Positions 26,587 through 35,846 of a stretch of DNA of 64,000 nt are shown here, piece after piece. How positions within the stretch are numbered: the first letter of the stretch is position 1; each line of letters starts with the position of its first letter. The notes under the pieces are model-generated. The model did not search any database. It had not been told where the DNA came from and worked only from the letters and a program-made list of their open reading frames with translations. Source of the DNA: Rutstroemia sp. NJR-2017a BVV2 (lineage: Eukaryota > Ascomycota > Leotiomycetes > Helotiales > Rutstroemiaceae); contig NJPS01000013.1 of NCBI GenBank assembly GCA_002946415.1, positions 1,302,001-1,366,000 of the forward strand. Direction: 5' to 3'. Both the position numbers and the translations under genes were made by a program.

Positions 26587-29500
26587 TTATTGCTCCTTGT
26601 TACTAGTATCACCTTTACCCTCCTCACCTGGCGCCATTACCTTAACACTTCTTCTCCTTTCTATCGCATGTCCGGACGAAGTACCGCCAGCCTGCCCAGT
26701 CGAACCTCCACCCCCTCCTCCAAACCCCAACGTAACTCTTACACCCTCCACCGCCCTACTTTGCCCAACCTCCCTAGCATCCCTCCTCACCCCCTGCGAT
26801 CCCTTCCCTCTTCCCCCAGCACCCCCAACCTCCCAACCCCTATTCTCCCTCACCGCCCTCTCCAACTCCCTGATCCTCCTATCCTGCCTCTCCTCCCCCA
26901 AAACCTCCCTCCACTTCCCCCCAATACAACTATGCATACACCCCACCACCGCACAAATACCCTCCGACCAGCCCTCCCCGTCCATTCCACTACCATGCCA
27001 CTCCCTCATACATCCCACATGCCCACCATGTCCACACCCCCCACAATACCACCACGTTTCCGGGCCCTCACTCGAAGCCAGCATATCATCACGATGCATA
27101 CAAACCGGGCACGGCGCAATGGGGTTTCGACAACGCGGGCACTTCCAGCAGGAACCCGGGACTAGAGGGTCGTTCTCGAGTGGCTTATTGCACTGGGTGC
27201 AGAAAAATCCAATGCTGACACGTTCTTGGGAAGGAGCGTAGACAGGAGAGTATAGAGGCACACACAGATTGCGCAGAAGAGCTGCTTCGTGGAAGAGCTG
27301 CATGGTGGTGAGACGGTGGTGGTATTGGCGGATGATGGCTTCGGCTTGGATGGGGTCGATGGTATTCGGGGGGAGGAGACGCCGGAGGAGGAGGATCATG
27401 GCTGAGGCGTTGAGGGGGCCGGTTTGTGTTTCGAAGGCGATGGTACGGGGGATGAGGATGCTGGGGTCGAGAGGGGTGATGAGGAAGTCGGATTCGTCAT
27501 CTTCGGGCCATGGGAGGAAGTCGCTCGCAAGTAGATTGGGGTCGTCCGAGTAGTTAATTTCAGAAGGGGGTTCAATGATGATGGATGTGGGAGGGGGTTT
27601 GCGTGGAGTGTGGAGTGGGGAAATGATTGGTGGGCTAGGAAATGTTTTGGATGGTTCTTCGGGGATTCTTTCCATAGATTCCTCTGATGGGTGGGAATTG
27701 ATAGATCCGTGCTTAAAAGAAAAGCTCCCTTCCCAATTAGACACTCTATCTCGCAAAGATGCCCCATCATCTCTCTTCACGCTGGTATCAGAACCACTTA
27801 AGAATTTAGGCTGAGAATCGCTGGAGGTCGAGAACATCTGGAAGCTCTCACCAGAGTCGTGGCGGATTAATCCCATACGCTGTGCGTAGCTGTTTTGATC
27901 CGTGTAGTCTAAACGCAGAGGTTGTTTCTTAGGGGGGACAAAGTCAATGAGTGGCTTAAAGGACTCCATACCATAAAAATCATAACCCTCTATACTCGAC
28001 GACGTCTGTTCCGATTCATAACTCCCCGGCACTGCAATTGGGGCGCTGTTTGTCGCAATCACTGCTGGGGGAAGAGCTAAATGATCATTCTCCACTGTTC
28101 CGTCATTCATAGCCTTCGTGGTCCCCTGTGGGGGAAAGTCCACAACAGGTCGTACAAGAGGTGTTGTCATATTCGAGGTGCTTTCAATCTCATCCGCAAT
28201 GATAGACCGCACTGTTGGATGGAGTGTTACTTCATTTTGAGTGCCTGTTTTCTGATTCTTCCGAGGCGTCGCTTCACTAGGCTCTTGCTCTTCGCTTGTG
28301 GAATTGTTAAGGTGCTTCGAACCGCCCTCTTTGCGCACAGGGTTTTGCAACCTCGACTGACGATGAGATTCTGCTCTCCGTACCAGGAGAAGATCCATGG
28401 TATAGGCGAGAAGTCTCCAGGTTTGAGCGAGACGATAATACCTAACTTTCTCCGCGCCTCTTGCAAAGCCCTCCATTGCTGTTGCAATGACAGTGTTAAA
28501 AGGAACATTTTTGGCTGTTTCGATTGGGATCTGAGCTATCCCTTCGAGGTAGCAATTACTAAGATATTGAAACGCCGCACGGTTTGTCGTTGAGGGAGCA
28601 TGACCAATGGCTACGACTTGTTGAGGCTTGTAGATTCCAGTAATTTGGACAGCATCCTCCAACGACATAACTCTGTTGTCAACCATGCCGGTTGGATTAG
28701 GAGGGGTCGTGCTCAAAGGTTGAGCTAGGCGTCCACTATGCCGCCTCCGGTGATGCTTACGTCTTCTTGGGCCAAGAAAACTACCCACAACATCTTCTTC
28801 AGAGTCACTTTGACTGACTGCGAATGATGGGGCAATTGGAAGGGGTTGGAAACTCGGGGATGATTGAGGGGAGTTGATGGTGGGGCGAGGTCGTCTAACA
28901 CCAGGGCGCTCCTCGAGTACCATCAAAGCGTCACCACTAGGCGAGAAAGAAAAGGTTGACAGACTCCTTCGATCAATGACTTTCGGTGAAAATGCTACAT
29001 CGGTCTGTATGAAATGACCTTCCTTGTCTACACTCCATAGAAGATCCCGAGTGCTCCAGAGAATGCCGGTGGGAGCACTGCTTGATTCCTCAATTTCCTT
29101 GAACGCCATAGTTGATCTAGCAAGATCCCAAATATGTACGGTTGAAAACTGTGCTCTACTGGCGCTTGAATCATCATAAGTAACGGCAACCTGGGCAGCT
29201 CTGTTTCCTTGACCAGTAGCTGACCAGCACGCGGGTCTCCAGCAGACATTTGATACTGGCGCGGGGGTGAAAATGGAATATCGTGGGCGTTGACCTCGTT
29301 CGGCTGTCTTGGATATATCCCACACATGACACTGCTGGTCCTTGCCTCCGCTTATAAGATGATTCCCATCTGGATGCCATGAAATCGAAAAAACGGCACT
29401 GGTGTGGGCTGTAATTTTTAGTATAGGCGCATGGAATTTTCTATAGTCCCATTTCTGTATGATTCCCGCATCCGTGGAGCATGCGAACTCCATACCATCA

Positions 29501-30111
29501 ATTGGTGACCATTTGACATCTCTGACGGCATCTGCGTTGCATTTGAATGTGGACAGGGAACGTCGAGGGTCCCTGATATCAAAGGCTTTGATGGTTCCAT
29601 CTTGACTGGCTGATAATAACCAGTTGCACTTGAAAGGATTGATCGCAAGCTTATGTACCTGTCGGGCGTGTTCCTGAGTTCGGCCAACCTCGATCCCTTC
29701 CCCTATGCGATTGAGATCGTAAACTGTTATTCTTCCATTTCCACCAGCTGTGACTATTGTAGAGCTAAGGAAAGCGTGCGACCATCTGACTGCCCGTATA
29801 TTGAGCTGTTCTACAGAGGCTGCTGAGGGATCATGGGCGGAAGCGTAGGAAGAAATCGCGGCGCGCAAATCGAGCTCTTCTGTTATCGTTGACCCCTCCG
29901 TCTTCACAATCTTGAATACTTTCGGACCGGCTATGACAGCGCGCTGACCATCTGGTGAACGGCCGAGACATGTGAGGGGTGCGCCTGCGGAATAGACGGT
30001 CTTCTGCGAAGCACTCGGTCGCGGTTGAGGAGAATCGACACTATTCGTGCCAGAAACCTCGATGGTCGAAGACTGTCCCAGCAACTTTCTCATTATCTTT
30101 CCTTTGTTCAT
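26587..30111 (-). CDS. RTC1: WD40 plus C-terminal RING-like protein, SEA/GATOR2 subunit (Rtc1/Sea2, WDR24 homologue)
   Basis: Single exon, 1174 aa. Residues about 45-420 form WD40 blades, with WSHAFLSSTIVTAGGNGRI, LLSASQDGTIKAFDIRDPRR and ISWHPDGNHLISGGKDQQCH among them. A long disordered middle follows. A helical segment (PNTIDPIQAEAIIRQYHHRL) precedes a Cys/His-rich zinc domain at about 970-1065, with CTQC, CWKCPRC, CPVC, CGGCGHGGHVGC and HSC. This order matches yeast Rtc1/Sea2 and metazoan WDR24, part of the SEA/GATOR2 complex on the vacuole that relays amino-acid status to TORC1. A low-complexity Gly-rich end follows the zinc domain. An internal Met at residue 7 is an alternative start. 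No intron is needed, and length suits the family in filamentous fungi. Confidence 0.93.
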   Translation of the reverse strand: MNKGKIMRKLLGQSSTIEVSGTNSVDSPQPRPSASQKTVYSAGAPLTCLGRSPDGQRAVIAGPKVFKIVKTEGSTITEELDLRAAISSYASAHDPSAASVEQLNIRAVRWSHAFLSSTIVTAGGNGRITVYDLNRIGEGIEVGRTQEHARQVHKLAINPFKCNWLLSASQDGTIKAFDIRDPRRSLSTFKCNADAVRDVKWSPIDGMEFACSTDAGIIQKWDYRKFHAPILKITAHTSAVFSISWHPDGNHLISGGKDQQCHVWDISKTAERGQRPRYSIFTPAPVSNVCWRPACWSATGQGNRAAQVAVTYDDSSASRAQFSTVHIWDLARSTMAFKEIEESSSAPTGILWSTRDLLWSVDKEGHFIQTDVAFSPKVIDRRSLSTFSFSPSGDALMVLEERPGVRRPRPTINSPQSSPSFQPLPIAPSFAVSQSDSEEDVVGSFLGPRRRKHHRRRHSGRLAQPLSTTPPNPTGMVDNRVMSLEDAVQITGIYKPQQVVAIGHAPSTTNRAAFQYLSNCYLEGIAQIPIETAKNVPFNTVIATAMEGFARGAEKVRYYRLAQTWRLLAYTMDLLLVRRAESHRQSRLQNPVRKEGGSKHLNNSTSEEQEPSEATPRKNQKTGTQNEVTLHPTVRSIIADEIESTSNMTTPLVRPVVDFPPQGTTKAMNDGTVENDHLALPPAVIATNSAPIAVPGSYESEQTSSSIEGYDFYGMESFKPLIDFVPPKKQPLRLDYTDQNSYAQRMGLIRHDSGESFQMFSTSSDSQPKFLSGSDTSVKRDDGASLRDRVSNWEGSFSFKHGSINSHPSEESMERIPEEPSKTFPSPPIISPLHTPRKPPPTSIIIEPPSEINYSDDPNLLASDFLPWPEDDESDFLITPLDPSILIPRTIAFETQTGPLNASAMILLLRRLLPPNTIDPIQAEAIIRQYHHRLTTMQLFHEAALLRNLCVPLYSPVYAPSQERVSIGFFCTQCNKPLENDPLVPGSCWKCPRCRNPIAPCPVCMHRDDMLASSEGPETWWYCGGCGHGGHVGCMREWHGSGMDGEGWSEGICAVVGCMHSCIGGKWREVLGEERQDRRIRELERAVRENRGWEVGGAGGRGKGSQGVRRDAREVGQSRAVEGVRVTLGFGGGGGGSTGQAGGTSSGHAIERRRSVKVMAPGEEGKGDTSNKEQ

Positions 30112-30788
30112 CCTGGCAGGTTCGGCCTTCAGGGAGGCATTTTGCTTTCGCTCAGGAAGAGCAGTCGTGAAATGGCCCCGGCGAGGAAGTGACGATTCGA
30201 GGTGAAATTGAGCGGGCGTTGGCGCATATGCCGAAATTCTGAATTACCGACCTACAGCGGAGCCCAAGGTTACGCGAACGAGACGTATGCAATGCACGAA
30301 ACAACACAACACCCGATGATGCATCATCGACAGCAGCTTCCCGAAAACATGTCCGTTTGGTCCGTTTGTACTTGCGTATCGTCTGAGCATCTAAGATATG
30401 GGTATCTTTCATTTGAACACGGCATTATGAAATATCCTGACCTGCTCAGTGATATGGTACATATTATACATATTGTACTACGGCGAGCATCTTACAATCT
30501 GTCCACATCTTTCACCAAAATCATGTAAATCGACTGAACAAAGACGCCTACGAAATGCTGCTTGGACTCCACAAAACCAACATCGATATCCATGCCAATG
30601 CCGTCCTAAACGCCTGAATTACGATACAGCGATCGAGCCGTCCTTACGGTAAGCCCTGGAGATATCCATATTCAAACCTTACGACATAACTCCAACCTTG
30701 AAATATACTCATACAATATACACCCGATTTTGTTTCCCTTTTCCGTTCCTACACTTACAATAGTATACCCATTGGGTGATTATACAAG
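30112..30788. other. Intergenic, tandem minus-strand genes
   Basis: Promoter of the WDR24 gene and 3' region of the nucleotidyltransferase gene. I see no gene in it. Confidence 0.5.
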
Positions 30789-31544
30789 TTATGGTGATGG
30801 TGGTGGTGTCAACATCGAGTCGATATCTGATCGTATCCTCTCGGCATATCCTTGAATTTTCGCAAGTTCTTGAGACCAATGGTCAATGATGAATTGCACG
30901 TCAAGGAAATCCTTAGGAGCTCCACGCGCGGCAATAACATCCATCTTGCTACGCAACAGGTATAAGACGTCCAAGGCCTTGAACGATACTTGTTCACCCA
31001 ATGGTCCGGACGCGACGAGCATCTGTTGATGGCTTCCAATATCTCTTGGGCTGCCATTTGAACCTTTATATTGCGTCAGCGTTTGCTCTGTGTTTTCCAG
31101 TCTGATGCTACTTACCTGGAGAAATCATCTCCACCTCAATCAGTTTGGTGTCTCTGCAATGATCATAGCCTGGGCCGGTCTTGACGAATATCTTCATTAC
31201 ATCTGCGACAAGTCGAGATTGAGGAATCACTAGTCTGTGGTTCTTGTCAGTCATGTTTGGGAATAACACTGGATGAGAAGTCAGTACCTGTCTTCCGGTT
31301 CGATTATTTGCCATAATCGCTTCATCGAAGTGTCTACAGCTATGTCGACATTATTGGTATCGCGATTACTTCCAAAGCACTTCAGTGCGAATGCTCCCAT
31401 CAGAGCATAATTAATTCCTTCCTTGTTTAAAAGCTGAGTAACGAAGGAAGCTGCTGAGACGAGATTTTCATTACTGGGACCACGGATGTCGTCATCTTGC
31501 TCGTCGTCTGACTCGTAGTCAATGATGTTGTATCTGGATGCCAT
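30789..31544 (-). CDS. Small nucleotidyltransferase-fold protein
   Basis: Three exons: complement(join(30789..31063, 31116..31234, 31288..31544)), 216 aa; introns are 52 and 53 bp with GTAAGT and GTACTG donors. After an acidic N-terminus the sequence shows a minimal nucleotidyltransferase core: YALMGAFALKCFGSNRDTNNVDIAVD, here quoted only for the G-[SG] and D-x-D pattern (GS...VDIAVD). Predicted beta and alpha segments (IEVEMI; FKALDVLYLLRSKMDVIAARG) follow, then a helix with DVQFIIDHW. The layout recalls nucleotidyltransferase proteins that include AbiEii-like members, and similar small proteins are common in fungi. The substrate is unknown. Splicing is well supported because all three exons stay in phase. 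Probably cytosolic. Confidence 0.8.
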
Positions 31545-32777
31545 TGGATAATGTTGTTGTTGAGGAGCTAAAGTTCATTAATCAAAGAATAGTATGTATC
31601 AGGCAAGGCGTGAGGCTTCAGGAAAAGACGTCGAGCTCTTGTCCAGCAAAAATCAAAATTAATGAGAAGCTCCTCCTTATCTACAAACCAACAGAGCTCC
31701 GAAATTGGCCAAAAGATGTCTCGTGAGGCAGAGCGGACGGTTTTCAGACCCGAGTGGTGGTCACGACTCAGGGGAAAAGTCTTCTTGCTGCATGATTTAG
31801 TTGATGTGCCTTCTTCGCCTTGCAAAGCTCTGTTTCAGCATGCGGGAACCTATTCTCAAGGGTTTTAAGCCGACACGGCCAGGCCGCCTTATTTGAGAAT
31901 GATTTAGTTCTCATGAGGTTACATGGTGCACCGTCAATCTTCATCAAGTGGTGAGACTTACGGTCATCAAGCTCGTGCTAATCAACGGAAACACTCAATG
32001 GAAACACTCAATGGAAACACTCAATGGAAACACTCAATGGAAACACTCAATGGAAACACTCAATGGAAACACTCAATGGAAATACTTTTTCATAACTGGT
32101 CGAATTGTTTGCTTCAGCGATTGAATTATGCATACTGCTTGACTATTTTGTTCATTCATTCAATTATTTTCTTAGGTTCAAAGAACTCCATTAGAGATTA
32201 TTGGTGTTGGTAATGGTTGGAAGGTTAGCAACAATACCGGCCGCTCCAAGTATACGCGCGATCCTACAACCGTCAGCCCCAACCAACAGGACATACCATC
32301 ATTTCATCTTACAAATAACCAAATTAATCCAGGTCTAATGGGCTGCCCTGGCTTATCATATTTCTTTCCATTCGTCAAGTACTTTGTGGCCACAAAAGTT
32401 GACGCAAGTCATCGCTTGTTTCATGTCCAGACCAGTCGACACCCTCTCATGAGCCACAATTCGAATAGAAACATTTCTTCGAGGCCTTGGATATGTCCAT
32501 TATGGCTATGGTCTCTGACCGTTCTGCACAGGTACGCTCATAGGATGTGGTGATGGCTCCGATGGCGGTCGTTGTCCTCTTTCCTCACCTAAGAGATAAT
32601 GCAAGCATTTCCCACTACCAACTCCTCATTCAGTACTTTTCATCTTCCCCTGCTCCTAGAAATACCAATAACAAACAACATGAATGCCGCAAGTGGAAAT
32701 CAAACCCCATCCGATCACTGAAGTTGCTTTCCTTCAACATTTTATGTCGCACAATTATTGGACCACATGCTCAGTAG
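31545..32777. other. Divergent intergenic region
   Basis: Between the nucleotidyltransferase (-) and SUR7-like (+) genes. It contains the 13-bp minisatellite at 31984-32082. Short frames across the minisatellite are artefacts of the repeat. Confidence 0.5.
31984..32082. repeat. 13-bp minisatellite, seven full units plus a partial one
   Basis: The unit AATGGAAACACTC repeats head to tail at 13-bp steps from 31984; the first unit has one change (AACGG) and the eighth is partial. Because 13 is not a multiple of three, it is unlikely to be coding. Near-perfect identity suggests recent expansion and probable length variation between strains. Confidence 0.95.
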
Positions 32778-34564
32778 ATGTTACCTGTGAAGCTTCTTAG
32801 GTATGGATTTAAAGCTAGGAAAGCGTACAAAGGATACAATAAAGTTCGAGACTGGAATGAAGACAGGAGATCAGACGAAGACCGAAAAACATCAGCCTCT
32901 TTCTCATCGACAGCACCACGGAAGGGCAGCGGCAAGGGCAGGTGGTGGTCTGGTTCTTCAAAGGGAAACGAGGTGCTAGCGGGGAAATCTCGGAGCAATT
33001 TTTGGAGGACGAACGATGATAGTACAGGTGTACAGAATTACCAAAACGAGAGAACGGCGAACAAAGATCAACCCATCCTAAACCCTGAAGACGAGAAAAA
33101 GTACAAGAAACAGCAGGAATCTATTGAAAGATCGAGAAAAAAACGTGAAAGAAAGGCAGCAAAGAAGGAAAAGAAACGGGAGAAGAAGCTTGAGAGAGAG
33201 AGGGTAGAGGCGAAAAGGAAGTGGATGAATAAGAAGTTAAAAGAAGAATACGTAGAGAAACGCGAAGAGAATCGTGAGCTTCTGGACCAAGAGAAAAGAG
33301 AGGCAGAAGCCACTATAGCAAGATCACTGCGGGAAAAGATGGAGAAACAGGAGGCAAGCATGAAAAGATCAGGCGACACCCACAGACGACACAGTCACCA
33401 CTCTCATAACGGAAACCACCACACTCATTCGAGCACCGCGGAACATGATCGAAGAACGCAGGAGGATGCAGCTCGTAAACTAGCGAAGCAACATCACGAT
33501 GTTAAAGTAGCCCAGGAAGAATTGGAGCATCGATATGCCAGATTCCGTCAAGAAAAGCGCGAGTTCGATGAGACGATGGAAGCCAAAGAGGAGAGGCTGA
33601 AGGAGAAGACTGCAGCAGATGTACGATGGGTGCAAGGTCTTGAAGATCGAGTTGCTGCTCCATTGCAAGTGAGCACAGGATGGCGTCGGTTTGCATATAT
33701 CATTTTTGGTGGTGCTATTGTTGGTCTGTATAGTAAGTCATTGTGCAACCTTTTTCTGCTAATCCTACTAACGCAGTTGTAGTTGCTGTCATCAGTGGAT
33801 GCACTATAGATAATTTGATAAGCCGTAATTTATTCACCGTCAATGTTTTCGCGGGAGGGGCTGAAGAGTTTCTTCTCCCTAACTTCAGGGTAGGGTATTT
33901 CGGTATGTTATCCCTGTCTCGCTCTCAGCCCAATGTTAAAAGCAGCACTTACTGACCTATCTCGCCATTAGGAATCTGCAGTGTAGACGGCGATAAGATC
34001 AAATGTGCTCCTACTCTCCCCTTCATATATAGCACAAATAAAACCGCCTCGTTAGTACAAACCCAGCTCTTTGGCAGCAGCACCAACGTAGACACCGCCA
34101 ACACAATCCTCCTTGCCGTCTCCCTCCAACGCGTTCTCTTCCCGCTAATCATCGTCCCCTTCGGCGCCTTCGTAGTGGCCTGGATCTCCTCCATCTGGCT
34201 TATCCGATCCCAAAAAGCCTTCACCCTCTCCCTCCTCACCTTCGCTTCCGGAAACATGAGCAGTACAGCCGGCGCCATCAGTATGGCGGTATCAGCGCTC
34301 CAATTCATCACCCTGCGCAACGGCAACTCGGGCGAGCAGCTGACGAAAGGTGTGAAGCTGCAGGTGGCGCAGTACATACTTTCGGGTACGACTCTGTCCT
34401 ATGCGTTTATAGTCGGCTGGTTCGATAAAAGGGATCGTAAGATTGCTGCAGAGGCGCTGTATGAGCAGAGGAGTAGGGAATGGAATGACGAGTGGCGGGA
34501 TCAGCATAGGGGACCTCAACAGGTGGTGGTGTACGGTGGGAATAAGGGACGGGCTTATGTGTAG
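32778..34564 (+). CDS. SUR7/PalI-type membrane protein with long charged N-terminus
   Basis: join(32778..33732, 33777..33902, 33972..34564), 557 aa; introns are 44 and 69 bp. About 300 N-terminal residues are hydrophilic with a Lys/Arg/Glu-rich coiled coil (EKKYKKQQESIERSRKKRER) and a His-rich stretch. A first membrane segment spans the first splice (FAYIIFGGAIVGLY joined to IVVAVISGC). Next comes an outside loop with VGYFGICSVDG and a second cysteine (KCAPTL), the Cys pattern of SUR7/PalI proteins. Three further hydrophobic segments follow (about ILLAVSLQRVLFPLIIVPFG, a Ser/Ala-rich one, and YILSGTTLSYAFIVGWF), then a charged tail. Known relatives sit in plasma-membrane eisosome or cortical domains, or act in pH sensing. 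The assignment rests on topology and the Cys loop. The long coiled-coil extension is unusual. Confidence 0.78.
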
Positions 34565-35846
34565 AGGATGGTGGAGAATTGGGCGATTGTATTCATTTCT
34601 GTATTTGTATTATATCGCTTTGGGGACGACTATGAAAGATTAGCCGGGGGATGTAGATGGTGTTCTGCTTCCTGTATTGCATTGGAGGTGATAATTCGAC
34701 CCGCTAAGGGCCAAGGCGTTCAGAGTTCGCTTCTGGGGGCTTGCTGTATTCTATTTCTTTTCTTTTCTTTTTTACGTTTCTTCTAAAATCTATGACAGCT
34801 TTCTTGAGCAGAGTACAACGGCATGATCATGACCCAAGTTAGACGCTAGATATCGTCTCCTAGTGACATGGCATCTCGCCGGAGCAATTACTCCTATGTC
34901 TATGATGAGCAAAGTAGATTCTGCAACACTGCAACCGACGAGCGAGTGGGGAGAATGATACTTGATACAGGTCGTCACCGGAACAAAACCTCCTAGAATC
35001 GATATGAAGGCGGCAGCAACAGCTCTGACAACGAGTAGAATCGCCACTGGACGTTCCTACTATGGAAAGCAATGCTATAACAAATTTCTCATTCAACATT
35101 TCTTCTAGTGCAAACAGAAATCCAAATCCGAATTCTGCCCCCCCAAAAAAATCCCAATTCCAATACCTTTCAAAGAAACCTTCCATTCGCCACCCTCTAT
35201 GTAATCTTACCCCCTCCAACACCACACTCCCCTCCCACCACCTTAACTCCTATCCACCCAAACACTTCTCCACCAAATATTATTTAAAACAATCCACCCA
35301 CAACTTACAAATCCCTCCAGAATCACCAATCCCCAACTTCCCCTAAAACCCTGTTGCACATCTGAATCTCGATCCCTCATTCCCTCGCTAGCGCAAAGCA
35401 GATCTCCAGATCATAGCCGAGATCTGTGACCCCCCTTGTCGGGTGCGTCTTCATCGCTCGTCGGAGTGGCTGAAATCGATGCTTTGTGAATGGGGTTTTA
35501 TGCTGAGGAAATGCGTTTGTTGCATGTCTGTACATCTCGATGATATTCGATGGGGAGGGGGAGGCTGATGGGAAATCGTGGGGGTTGAGGGTGGGTTTTA
35601 TGGGGGAAATGTTATTGTGAGGATTCTGGTCTTGTTCACATATATTGCTCCTCTTTGTTATACTCATATACACGGACGAGGAAGGTGGTGATTTCAATCA
35701 GTGGAAGGAAGATACCCGTCTTCAGAAATCATGGAAGGGCCAAAGAAATGCAACAAGTATAGCACACAGAGCTCAAAGCACTATGAACATATGAAATCCA
35801 TTTTCATCTCAAAATAAAACTTCACATATAGGTATCCCACCCACCC
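34565..35846. other. Convergent intergenic region
   Basis: 3' regions of the SUR7-like (+) and XLF (-) genes. A T-rich run is near 34752-34773, and the 35140-35340 part is A/C-rich on the plus strand. I see no gene. Confidence 0.5.

Noticed and set aside
31923..32213. 96-codon frame with repeated ETLNGNTQWKHSM units
   Set aside because: The repetition is the 13-bp minisatellite read through its frames, which mimics a 13-residue protein repeat.
33949..34377. 142-codon minus-strand frame opposite the SUR7-like gene
   Set aside because: Shadow of the third exon of the plus-strand gene, whose membrane segments and splice phases are consistent.
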